Assembly: GCA_028023455.1 (NCBI GenBank)
Contig: JAQFVV010006426.1
Coordinates: 1,114,001-1,178,000 of the forward strand
Direction: 5' to 3'
DNA length: 64,000 nt
Source: Epiperipatus broadwayi
Lineage: Eukaryota > Onychophora > Udeonychophora > Euonychophora > Peripatidae
The notes below the pieces were generated by a model that saw nothing but the letters and a program-made list of their open reading frames with translations, had not been told where the DNA came from and made no database searches. How positions within the stretch are numbered: the first letter of the stretch is position 1; every line of letters begins with the position of its first letter. Positions 58,401 through 64,000 of this stretch are shown piece after piece. The translations under genes and the position numbers were made by a program.

Positions 58401-60858
58401 AGAGTCTGTACAGACTTTTGGCAAAGGATGCTAGTACTCTGCATAAATCTTATAAATCAGAGTTATCATTTTTAGAAAGAACATTCAGGTTGTCTAGGAT
58501 TCATCATCTTCTAGATGTAAAGATACCACAATGTTTAAGTTCATAAATGAGAATACATTATTAAGCTTCATTTATTCCATTAGTGCAGTATCTAGTGATG
58601 TATGTTGACAGCCTGAATCTTAGGAGCTATTTTTCATATTCGCTGAATAGTATGCATCAATGGTGATATTTCAGAAAAACTGCCTTACTAAGTGGAGCAT
58701 CAGGAGTTTTTTCTTCTGGAGATAGAACCTTTTTTCATTAAGGAGCATGTATTTAGGCCATATTTTATGATATCTAAGCAATAATTCTTGGACAAATTCA
58801 TACAGCATCTAATGTCAAATTAAAATGACACAATAAACTACAGAATTAAATATTGAAACTTTATTATTAATTAAATTTTCTTTTTTTTGAGTAACAAGCA
58901 GGATCTTGCAATATGAAAAATTTAAAGGAAAGATTTAATGAAACAATGAATTCTGGCAAATGAAAATATTAAATAATTATCTATATTTTTAATATTTTAA
59001 TATTGTGTAAATTCTTTGCACTTCAGCTCATAAAGAATCATGACTGCCACTTACAGGAAACTGCTGATTGAGGAGGTAAACTACCAATGACCATTAATGT
59101 CAAATAACGTTTGGTTAATTATTAGGTATATATGTTAAATCCATACACACACATATATATATATTCTCATATGAAGTCATATTAAGTTTTTATTTAGTTC
59201 TTTTTGAATTGATACATCTTTTGATTATCTTTTTATTAATGTATCTAGTATATCCATTTATTACAATTTTCATGTTTTTAATGTAAATGAATTTGACTGT
59301 AAATTGTTTTAGAAATTTCTAGAATAGCCCTCGTTATACTAAATTTATTTTAATTGATGGTATTTATACCATCAGTTGTCAGTGTGGTTAAATATTTTAT
59401 AGTAAATGGATTTCACAGCAACTCACTCTATTTGCTATACTCCAGAGCTATCTTGTATTCTTGAGTAATCAGTAGACATTAGTTAGTAATTTTATATTGA
59501 TTAGATGATACTGTAGGACTTCACGAAAAATGGATATACAGTAATATCATTTAGTATTGTATGATTATTCAGGCTTATAATGGACACTTCTGAATTAAAT
59601 GAAATAGATTATTGATCTTAATAGAAATGCAGTAAGTATACAGACAAAATCATGATTCTGCTTGGTATAATTTTACTGTAAAGTGAAAAACTTCTATTTG
59701 AACTTTTTCTGTCTATTTTATGATTGGTTTTGATCTTCAACTTATTATCATATTATGGTAACAATTGTTCATTTAATATTTGTTTTCATTGTATGGTTGC
59801 TTCTATTTGTTTTGTTTTTGTATTAGTTATTTGCCATAATTAATGTTTGTTTTCAATTTCTGAATGCTTTTATTTTATTTGCTATAATGTGTTATATATT
59901 TAAATATATATTATCACATATTTTATTATAATCATTTGTTTAATTAATATATTACAGAATTATAACATTACGAATGAGAACATTTAACTGACCTCTAACA
60001 AAAGTCATGGTTTACTGTTCAATATTTAGCTTCTATATAATAATACTATATTTTAGTTACATAATCATCTAATAGAGGGCACTTATATTCTCTCATGATG
60101 TTTTATTCTAAATAAAAATATTTACTATAGATCCAAATCTTGACATATAAATGTAGATAATTATATATATTTGACTTTATGTTTGTGCTAATAAAATCTT
60201 ATTTACAATAAAAAAAATGTTAATAATTATAAGTGAATATATCAAATCATTGTGGAATTCCATGCATGCTATTTGGAAAAACAGATTGTCTTTATTTATG
60301 GCAAGCCTGGAGAATATTATTTCTCCATTAATGTTTTTCTATAAGAGGTTTGTAGGAGAGAATTTTGCTTATAATAGGCTATTTAATAGCTTTTTTTTTT
60401 TTAACCTATTTCATAATTATTTATATAGTTTAATTATTTCTAAAAATTTTTTTTATCATTAATGGAGATAATAAATTTAATTTTTAATTTATATAAATTA
60501 AAAATTCACAAAATTATTTTTTATCTTAATATTGTTTATGTTTTCATTTCAGTTAAATAAACGGTTTGTGTTAAGTTTTTTGAACTGTCATGGAAAATTA
60601 TTTACTAAAATTGGGTAAGCATGATGTATAAAGTTTAATTTTTGTAATTCAATTTATTTCTTTGGTTTTTGTATTTTAATATTTTTTTTTTAAAATTTAT
60701 TTTTATGAGAAGGATGGAAACATTTCCAGAAATTTGTAGTGGCCTTTTGAAGGAATTCCGTGCTCTTTTACAGCATTATCCTTTACCTTTAGGCAATCTG
60801 CGATTATTACAGTTAATGGCCATCAACATGTTTGCTGTAGAGAATACTGCTTCAAAAG
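22284..60858 (+). CDS. SMG6: SMG6 (EST1A), central part of the gene, seven exons, both ends outside the window or not found
   Basis: SMG6 is the endonuclease of nonsense-mediated mRNA decay. It binds phosphorylated UPF1 through a 14-3-3-like/TPR domain, cuts near premature stop codons with a C-terminal PIN domain, and is the animal relative of yeast telomerase factor Est1. Seven exons (listed separately) join without frame breaks into 331 complete codons. The order of conserved blocks is that of SMG6: WKSAFYQVIE, AQRCMISLGDIARYREQ, WYMKAQQIAPKNGRPYNQLA, YYYTRSLAASNPFLTARESL, LNKRFVLSFL, then METFPEICSGLLKEF and LMAINMFAVEN. These belong to the EST1 and EST1 DNA/RNA-binding Pfam regions. All six introns have GT donors and AG acceptors; lengths are 73, 13,326, 5,911, 7,358, 10,814 and 98 bp. 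No PIN-domain exon lies before the window end, and no upstream exon was found between 1 and 22283. SMG5 and SMG7 share the fold, but the RSLAASNPFLTARESL and LNKRF...GMETFP blocks favour SMG6. Confidence 0.93.
22544..22761 (+). CDS. SMG6: SMG6 exon B (EST1 domain, GDIARYREQ block)
   Basis: A run of T followed by TAG precedes the exon, and the donor is CGCAG|gtttgtt. It contributes 72 codons plus two bases. It starts ASAFYEDLLDKLQ and contains the family signature AQRCMISLGDIARYREQ followed by NYGKAR. The last two bases (AG) join the first base of the next exon to make the serine before WYMKAQQIAPKNG. The sequence running on into the intron stays open for a while, but the splice is supported by the continuation 13 kb downstream. 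Confidence 0.93.
22762..27658. other. left part of the 13.3 kb SMG6 intron
   Basis: No exon recognised. Less AT-rich islands at about 24660-24850, 25080-25510 and 25890-26270 stand out and probably derive from transposable elements I could not classify. A CAGTGAGCCGC with an upstream TAGCTCAGT near 24817 and TTTGAACCTGG near 24726 recall tRNA promoter boxes, but they are in the wrong order for a tRNA-derived SINE. Confidence 0.45.
27659..29917. mobile_element. 2.25 kb non-autonomous DNA transposon with about 32 bp TIRs
   Basis: The left end TGGTAGTTGTTTTATAGA (27665) and the inverted right end TGGTAGTTGTTTTATAGA (ending 29911) match perfectly. They continue with ATATCACGCCACGTG versus CATCCATGCCACGTG. 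AATTTT flanks both sides (27659-27664 and 29912-29917), a possible 6 bp target duplication. The inside has a T-rich tandem array and no transposase ORF. The superfamily cannot be assigned from the ends alone. Confidence 0.75.
27895..28290. repeat. tandem array, three units of about 120-125 bp
   Basis: Each unit runs from a T tract with GGTTTCTTT through AAAACTTAGTA-GCTTATTA, TTGTATTTTTGGTTTCCTAT and TTTGTTTAAAAAATAAAT to AAAGTTAGTAAGC. Starts are near 27898, 28040 and 28170. The T tracts differ in length. Confidence 0.88.
29918..32862. other. AT-rich intron stretch
   Basis: Nothing coding recognised. Two loosely similar blocks at about 30600-30780 and 30840-31000 share CATAGTATTATGATTGTTGATAGCA-like text and TCTGGCCATATT, suggesting an old duplication. 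Confidence 0.4.
32863..32960 (+). repeat. dispersed repeat copy (related to 5225-5350)
   Basis: AGGCATCAATCTAGTTAACC, then ATTAGTAAATGGATAAGTAG, then TTAGCTAGAGAATGAAATAAA resemble the copies at about 5225, 22000 and 49310. Confidence 0.45.
33230..35780 (+). pseudogene. decayed APE-type LINE, nearly full coding span
   Basis: Collinear pieces of an endonuclease-reverse transcriptase are visible in shifting frames with many stops. SDYAPTLDSQNSEKESFYSLL lies near 33290-33350 (AP endonuclease). DAFIIPVFKNKGNRQDCDNY lies near 34410. LYITFIDLIKAFDSFNRTYL lies near 34636 (RT motif A). TGVKQRCVLAPT lies near 34821 (motif B) and LNLQYADDCKIFASSTDEL near 34996 (motif C, catalytic YADD intact). YGYETWTLS lies near 35331, and the KRVFYDKLE-type C-terminal segment near 35517. 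This is the order of widespread invertebrate LINEs often annotated as craniofacial-development-like. It lies in sense orientation in the SMG6 intron. A different LINE lineage from 6765-7870. Confidence 0.85.
36088..36166 (+). CDS. SMG6: SMG6 exon C (TPR-like helices, NGRPYNQLA block)
   Basis: A 79 bp exon bounded by TTTGTAG and ACG|gtaagt. One base completes the serine codon, followed by 26 codons: WYMKAQQIAPKNGRPYNQLA and then ILALYT. This is among the most conserved stretches of the EST1/SMG5/6/7 family and lies in the helical repeat part of the 14-3-3-like domain. It sits between a 13.3 kb and a 5.9 kb intron. Confidence 0.95.
36167..42077. other. 5.9 kb SMG6 intron
   Basis: It contains the fold-back element at 36428-36800. 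Otherwise it is AT-rich with no recognised exon. A degenerate repeat-like segment lies at about 40240-40500. A short ATT microsatellite is near 41197. Confidence 0.5.
36428..36800. mobile_element. fold-back element, 373 bp, with degenerate ribozyme-like core
   Basis: The left arm GAATATATTTCTTCTACTCT AGTTCTGCCTCCTAG and the right end AGCAGAAATAGAGTAGAGAAATATATTTC are inverted copies. The inner TTGAGTAATCAATAGATGCC pairs with CATTTATTGATTGCTCAAA. Read on the minus strand, 36560-36590 keeps CTCCTCACTGACAAA and TTAGTCTGGGGATATTG, the stem I and flanks of the motif seen at 43.4 kb, but the GAAA core is lost. Confidence 0.75.
42078..42188 (+). CDS. SMG6: SMG6 exon D (YYYTRSLAASNPF block)
   Basis: The acceptor is CTTTTAG and the donor AAG|gtatct. 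The 37 codons start KRKLDAVYYYTRSLAASNPF and end LFDDARKK. Both junctions are phase 0. The block AVYYYTRSLAASNPFLTARE is a hallmark of SMG6 and the related SMG5 and SMG7 TPR-like helices. The surrounding introns hold fold-back repeats and LINE pieces. Confidence 0.95.
42647..42740. repeat. perfect tandem doublet, 47 bp unit
   Basis: ATTATTTTTAAACATGTGGG, continuing to GAAATAAAATTA, is present twice in a row (42647 and 42694) without differences. It is therefore a recent duplication. Confidence 0.92.
42975..43040 (-). ncRNA. hammerhead-ribozyme-like motif, copy 1
   Basis: On the minus strand: stem I 5' side (GATCCAAAGCTCCTCA), CCGACGA, a 3 bp stem II (GGC/GCC, loop CACAA) flanked by A on both sides, GAAA, CTAGTC, then the stem I 3' side (TGGGGATATTGGATG). 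The fourth core base is C where hammerheads need U, so this copy is probably inactive. Confidence 0.4.
43354..43415 (+). ncRNA. hammerhead-ribozyme-like motif, copy 2 (best core)
   Basis: In order: AGATCCAAATCTCCTCA, CTGATGA (43371-43377), a short stem II region (43378-43390), GAAAC, TA, GTC (43391-43400), then TGGGGATATTGGATG. The flanks pair as a stem I of about 13 bp with one internal mismatch and one bulge. Helix III would be two pairs, as in minimal type I hammerheads of Penelope-like elements. The pair next to the core (10.1/11.1) is A-A rather than G-C, which could lower or abolish activity. Confidence 0.5.
43515..43575 (+). repeat. 61 bp direct repeat, left copy
   Basis: TTGTTTATAAACAATTATGT, continuing to GCTTAATGGTTTAA; repeated at 44684-44744 with two differences. 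It looks like a long target duplication around the chimeric insertion. Confidence 0.85.
43585..43868 (+). mobile_element. partial third arm of the fold-back family
   Basis: 43587-43720 is the reverse complement of about 43140-43265 (GTGGTAGCTATGG, AAGAGCCAAAGACACCAAAA, ACCCGTATGACTATATAAG). The rest repeats the right arm of the 43 kb fold-back through the hammerhead-like core to TTGGATGAATAGGCATTAGATAG. LINE-derived sequence follows directly. Confidence 0.75.
43796..43855 (+). ncRNA. hammerhead-ribozyme-like motif, copy 3
   Basis: CTCCTCA, CTGACGA (43812-43818), A, GGC-CACAA-GCC (perfect 3 bp stem II), A, GAAAC, TA, GTC (ending 43841), then CGGGATATTGGATG. Core bases fit the hammerhead consensus, with the same A-A next to the core. 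Stem I has lost one G relative to copy 2. Confidence 0.45.
43985..44150. mobile_element. 166 bp MITE-like insertion inside the LINE fragment
   Basis: A perfect 28 bp inverted repeat, starting ATATTATAAGATGTGATATG at 43985 and matched in reverse at 44123-44150, encloses about 110 bp. The LINE reading frame is recognisable on both sides, so this is likely a later insertion. Exact target duplication cannot be fixed because the ends are AT-rich. Confidence 0.7.
44648..44680. repeat. (CATCA)n microsatellite, LINE tail
   Basis: About six to seven copies of a CATCA/ACATC pentamer directly after the LINE-derived sequence and just before the right 61 bp repeat. A short tandem repeat tail in place of poly(A) is typical of several LINE clades. 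Confidence 0.85.
44684..44744 (+). repeat. 61 bp direct repeat, right copy
   Basis: Matches 43515-43575 except GATTATATGATG in place of GATCATGTGATG. It starts within four bases of the pentamer tail, as a target duplication should. Confidence 0.85.
45123..45383. mobile_element. diverged member of the fold-back family
   Basis: GGAACCAAC at the left, with CTGAATAATCAATAGATACT, pairs with the right arm CATCAATTACTCAGACTTAT and TGGACTAAAATAATTTGTTCC. The centre keeps CATATCCCATGC and ATATCCCAGGCATATGACCTTCATCTGA, remnants of the stem I and CTGATGAAGG part of the ribozyme-like core on the minus strand. Confidence 0.6.
45515..45641. repeat. palindromic hairpin, arms about 58 bp
   Basis: TAATTAACTATTATATACAG, continuing to GCAAAAGTACTTTCAGT, is mirrored by ACTGAAAGTACTTTTGCGGA, continuing to ATAATAGTTAATTA, with a loop of about nine bases. 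Small MITE or fold-back element; no ORF. Confidence 0.85.
47147..47253. repeat. palindromic hairpin, 35 bp arms
   Basis: TTTATTAAGTGCATAGGAAG, continuing to TACTTTA (47147-47181), pairs with 47219-47253 with one mismatch. The loop contains CATATGCGCCTTGA, also seen as CATATACGCCTTGA near 46835, so the element may extend further left or have a relative there. Confidence 0.85.
47905..48055. mobile_element. diverged member of the fold-back family
   Basis: TCTATTATGAGTTCGAGTAA, then GGAATGGACACTAG, pairs with CAGTGTCCATTGATTACTCC, then AATTTACAATAGATGGCGCT. GCCAGAAAC in the middle recalls the core of the 43 kb copies. Confidence 0.6.
49310..49400 (+). repeat. dispersed repeat copy (related to 5225-5350)
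   Basis: TTTCTTCAGATAGATGATCT, GGTAACTATTGGAAAATGGA and TATCCAGTTATTTTTAACTA follow the order of the copy at 5225. Lies just upstream of SMG6 exon E. Confidence 0.45.
49547..49738 (+). CDS. SMG6: SMG6 exon E (charged linker within the domain)
   Basis: The acceptor is TTTTATAG and the donor GAG|gtaatt. The exon encodes 64 codons starting AEHGEKKRLAEHYEQLAKKE, then RREIWISPDG, then the acidic stretch PDSEEDDEDLYLSKLSSVE. REIWI matches the position of the short conserved block in the otherwise variable, disordered loop of animal SMG6. A GCAG just after the acceptor offers another AG, but the phase-0 junction with exon D requires GCA GAA. Confidence 0.92.
50485..50753. mobile_element. 269 bp palindromic MITE-like element
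   Basis: TCAATAAACCCAACATTATT at 50485 pairs with AATAATGTTGGATTTATTGA ending at 50753. Pairing resumes inside, for example AGTAAATAAAAGCA with TGCTTTTACTTATT. A diverged partial copy follows to about 50890. Confidence 0.75.
51890..56460. other. block of distinct composition, possible retroelement LTR on the minus strand
   Basis: The + strand here is richer in A and C than the flanking intron, and short frames are frequent but unrecognised. At its left edge GGGCGCCAAATTGTAAC reads on the minus strand as GTTACAATTTGGCGCCC, the usual look of an LTR end (ACA) followed by a TGGCGCC primer-binding site. No second LTR copy or pol motif was found, so the identity stays open. Confidence 0.35.
56525..56656. 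repeat. palindromic hairpin
   Basis: AATTTATCCACTACTTAGAA, then CACTTTTTAGCAAAAACCTTTTAT, is mirrored by ATAAAAGGTTTTGGTAAAAA, then GTGTTCAAAGTAATGGATAAATT. Arms are about 50-60 bp with a few mismatches. Confidence 0.8.
56733..56864. repeat. palindromic hairpin
   Basis: ATTTAACATTAATCTCACTA, continuing to CTTTTCAAGATATT, pairs with AATATCTTGAAAAATTTTTA, continuing to AATTAGTGAGATGATGTTAAAT. Arms are about 55 bp. It is close to the previous hairpin, but the sequence differs. Confidence 0.8.
59430..59600. mobile_element. diverged member of the fold-back family
   Basis: CTATCTTGTATTCTTGAGTA, then ATCAGTAGACATTAG, at the left corresponds to the family arm. GTATGATTATTCAGGCTTAT, then AATGGACAC, is the inverted arm on the right. 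The core is lost. Confidence 0.5.
60553..60614 (+). CDS. SMG6: SMG6 exon F (LNKRFVLSFL block)
   Basis: A short 62 bp exon between TTTCATTTCAG and ATTGG|gtaagc. It encodes 20 codons, LNKRFVLSFLNCHGKLFTKI, plus two bases of a glycine codon completed in the next exon. The block directly precedes the GMETFP motif in SMG6 proteins, and the phase matches the next exon. Confidence 0.93.
60713..60858 (+). CDS. SMG6: SMG6 exon G (METFPEICSG block), last SMG6 exon in the window
   Basis: The acceptor is TATGAGAAG and the donor AAAAG|gtgagt. The first base completes the glycine of exon F. The next 48 codons start METFPEICSGLLKEFRALLQ and contain RLLQLMAINMFAVENTASK; one base is left over, so the reading frame continues in an exon beyond 64000. 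The intron from exon F is only 98 bp. The downstream sequence to the window end shows no further SMG6 exon. Confidence 0.95.
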
Positions 60859-61982
60859 GTGAGTTTAGTCTATGGAAATAATTCTATTCTTTATAATTAA
60901 TTTTTAATACTCTGCCTAGTTTAACATATTGGTAGAGGATTGGATTTAAGAGCTCCAGCTTTTTGAATTGAATCTTAGCTTTAATTTTTGTTTATTAAAT
61001 GGAACAACAACACAGCCAGCATGTCACTTTGTTCATTAATATAATATTTTTTATCAAAATTAAGTCTTTTTTTTTTTGTAATAGTTTATACTTCATTTTA
61101 TTAGCTTTTTTTGTAATAGTTATCAAAACATTTTATTAGTTTGATAATTTTAATTTATTTATAGATATGTTTATTGAATATAATTCAATCAAAAACAAAT
61201 TAAGTTTCCTGAAGTAATTACTGCATTCACTCACTCATGGCTAAATGGTTTCTTCTTGTTTATAGTTCACTCACCATAGTATGATAATCATATAAATATC
61301 TTAATGATTGCTGAAACACAATAATGGATGTTAGATAATAAAATATATGTACATAGTACAAAGAATACTTATTCAAGACTTTGATGATTTTTACTAGTTA
61401 TTTCATGTTTGACTATCTTCTGTTCTTATGCCGATCGTGGTCGCAAGATTAGATCTAATATTGCTGACTTTGCCATATGTTAGCCATTCAGAAAACAATA
61501 CCATTTGAAATAAAATGGAAAGCCGATTTAGTAGCCTTATTTTTTTTATATCTAAAATAAAGGGATTGTAAACTAGTTAATTATATTAAGCATAAATTGA
61601 CAATATACATTTTACAAAACATTTAGTTTCAAAAAAAATAAATAAGTGAAAACAGTATATTGAGAGAAAAAAAGATTTTAATTAAATTATTTTTAATAGG
61701 TTTTTTTCTTTTTGAAGAAAGTATGCTGTCATATTAATTAAAATTTCTTTTTTTTTTTTTAATAAACTTGTTATTATTTTTATTTTAAAAAAGAAGCACT
61801 TTGTGGTTTTTTTTTTCTTTATAAATACTATTTACATATACACAATTTATTTTATTACACAAATCCTTCCAGTGAGGCTTCATATTAATATTTGCATTTA
61901 GAAACTTTTTTTTTTGTACTGTAAACAACTTTTGCTTCCGTTCTTGTAATTAGCTTCTAATGTAACTTTTTACAGTCACTAA
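60859..61982. other. start of the intron after SMG6 exon G
   Basis: AT-rich with long T runs. No exon or classified element recognised. Confidence 0.5.
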
Positions 61983-62830
61983 TATGTATTGCTGGGGAGG
62001 CAAGACTCCCTTCATCAGTCTCAACGTTTTACAAAAACCCAAGATTCTTAATGGCCTTAGCCTTCACTCGCTGAAGATTTTTTACCCCCAGTGAACTCAT
62101 AATATACTATTCAAGATTTTTAAGGATAATCCCGATATGGAGTGCCATTCACCCATGGGAAAGGGAGAGCCTACCGATCGACCTCCGCCTAGATGGAGAA
62201 GCATTTGGTTACAAAAGCAAGTTACGGTAATTATTCAAAACTTCCAGTAGTCAGGTTCCCTTTTTCAGGGGAAATTATCATATTGGGAAGTTTATCTATT
62301 AATGTTTCCTGGAAAAACTAAATCTGCTAATATACTCCCAATAGGAATCTCTCGATTTTCCAAATTAACAAAATTCATCAAACTGAGTCCAAAATTTGTT
62401 GATAATAAAAATCATCCTTGGAGCACTTCCCCCTGGGGCCTTTCTCCACTACCAAAGGGGTTACAACATCAACTCCCTTTGTCCCCTATGTAACAAACTG
62501 GAGGAGTCCATTGACCACATTCTGGATCAATGTGATTCGTGGACTTACCTTCATAATATAGCATTAGACCGGATAAATGGCAATGACCCAGCTAACATTT
62601 CTCTTAAGGCTGCAATTAAAAAGGGTCAATTTGGAACAATAAGATTGGCCACTTTCATCAACCACTCAATTTGGACCGCCAGATGTAGCATGATATTTGA
62701 TCATGGCTGTGATGACTCGATGGTTAATCGATTTTTCAAGTCCCTCTACAAGATAAAAGATGAGGATAAACGAACTTGTCAGCCTTGGCTAATTGATCAA
62801 ACCTGGAACCAGATGAGGCTAGAAACTTAA
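61983..62830 (+). pseudogene. L1-like LINE, 3' fragment of the ORF2-type protein
   Basis: Composition changes sharply to less AT-rich. In one frame near 61990, WGGKTPFISLNVLQKPK, then GLSLHSLKIFYP, matches the segment after the RT domain in L1-like LINEs (tryptophan, prolines and GGL-like turn). After frame breaks, the frame from 62396 gives 144 residues with the zinc-binding pattern CPLCNKLEESIDHILDQC and ends at 62827 (WNQMRLET). The open part contains RLATFINHSIWTARCSMIF, the kind of IW-AR motif that follows the zinc knuckle. Stops near 62095 and 62285 show it is dead. It represents a third LINE lineage in the window. Confidence 0.7.
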
Positions 62831-64000
62831 TTCATGTATTTCTTAGGCCTAAAACTTGAACTTTCTTCCATCCACTAAACATTTAACTATGCAGAATCTT
62901 TCATACATCCTATATATTTAATACATAATCTTTGCATTAGTTCCATACTGTCTAATTAATTTACCTATATCCTAGCAAATTATGCATATGACGCACTGCC
63001 TTTAGGCATTAGTGTAATCTTTGATTTTATTTATATTTATTTATGTTTCTTTCATACTTGCATTAATTGTCTATCACAATTTTCTTATGCAGCTCTTGAG
63101 ACTATGTTATTGATTAATACAACTTTTGATTTTTCTATATACGTGGTTTGCATACCACATTTATATGTATACATTGAAACTTTCTTATTGACATAATTTT
63201 ATGCTATCACTGATTTCTCTTGTATCTACTCTAAGATGTAAATAATGTTTTAATTTTGAAAGTAATGCGAATTTGAGCTCAGATAATACCATAACTTTGT
63301 TGTAAACTATTGCCAAATAATCTTAAACACTCTTAGGAATAATAATTCCATTCAGTTTCTTCTGTAGGCTTGAGTCACAATCTTCTGCATGGGAGTTGGG
63401 TATTTACAGTGTTAAGCCAGATAGATTACTAATATCTATAATAATCTAATTTCCCTGAGCTTAGTGATGAAGGTATTGGAATCAAGAGGAATATGTTTTA
63501 GATAGATTCTTAATTATGATGGATATAAAAATTAAAGAATAAAAAAAAATCTGTCAAATATGTTCAGTCTATTATTAACCATATGATAAATAATTTCATG
63601 TTTATATGTGGTAAGATGAATATTTTCATGGCTAAAATATACCAAATCATTTTTGTATACTATTTGTGTAAAAAAAAAAAAAGATCACTAGGCAAAATGA
63701 TCATTGTTGGGGCTAACTTGCCGGTCTATGATAATGTACTAGTTAATGAAACAGTATTAAATGTCATATATAATATTTAAAGCAACCTTTAACTGTAAAT
63801 CCTTTTAATAAGCTCAAATTTTTCACTTGAATATAAACCCTTTTATAAATATCAAATTTCCAATTTATCAACTTGGTAATTCAATGGAAAGAATTTACGT
63901 TTCTAAAAAAAGGATAATTCTTTTTAAATACTTCAAACATGAAAATGAATACTCTTGTTCACCATTGCTGATCTTTTGCTTGATCTTACATGCAGAAAAA
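62831..64000. other. AT-rich end of the window, presumed SMG6 intron
   Basis: No exon recognised up to the last base. The next SMG6 exon, which must accept a phase-1 junction, would lie beyond 64000. Confidence 0.5.

Larger units (their letters stand above)
49739..60552. other. 10.8 kb SMG6 intron
   Basis: It contains palindromes at 50485-50753, 56525-56656 and 56733-56864, the unusual block 51890-56460, and a fold-back copy at 59430-59600. No further exon was recognised between exon E and exon F. Confidence 0.5.

Noticed and set aside
60217-60462. 81-codon + frame just upstream of SMG6 exon F
   Set aside because: It has no similarity to SMG6, is AT-rich with a T run inside, and the exon E to exon F junction needs no extra exon.

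Overview
This is a 64 kb piece of an AT-rich animal (metazoan) nuclear genome. It has spliced genes with very long introns, GT-AG splice sites, microsatellites, several LINE lineages, LTR retroelements, a hAT element and many fold-back elements. There is no bacterial or viral organisation. The exon-encoded protein looks like that of an invertebrate, perhaps an arthropod, but the species cannot be fixed from the sequence.

The only cellular gene I can support is the middle part of SMG6 (EST1A), the nonsense-mediated-decay endonuclease and telomerase-associated factor. It lies on the + strand as seven exons: 22284-22470, 22544-22761, 36088-36166, 42078-42188, 49547-49738, 60553-60614 and 60713-60858. 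They join in one frame to give 331 complete codons from the 14-3-3-like/TPR (EST1) domain. The amino-terminal exons and the carboxy-terminal PIN nuclease exons lie outside the window or were not found. Introns range from 73 bp to 13.3 kb and carry most of the repeats.

The left third is retroelement territory. Bases 1-4974 look like the internal region and 3' LTR of a small + strand LTR element with a coiled-coil gag-like ORF. Bases 6765-7870 are a decayed minus-strand LINE. Bases 14145-20950 are an almost complete non-autonomous LTR element read on the minus strand, with 2.2-2.3 kb LTRs that carry two different tandem arrays and with a decayed coiled-coil gag-like ORF. Its right LTR abuts a long-TIR element (20957-21861) whose left arm is split by a 461 bp hAT element with a perfect 8 bp target duplication.

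The SMG6 introns hold a 2.25 kb DNA transposon with about 32 bp TIRs (27665-29911), a decayed APE-type LINE (33230-35780), and a LINE 3' end with a pentamer tail flanked by a 61 bp direct repeat (43515-44744). An L1-like LINE tail lies at 61983-62830. A dispersed fold-back family has members near 36.4, 42.9, 45.1, 47.9 and 59.4 kb. The 43 kb members contain a hammerhead-ribozyme-like core (CTGAYGA, stem II, GAAAC, GTC) with a long conserved stem I. This is the most interesting candidate for an undescribed system here. No tRNA, rRNA or CRISPR was seen.
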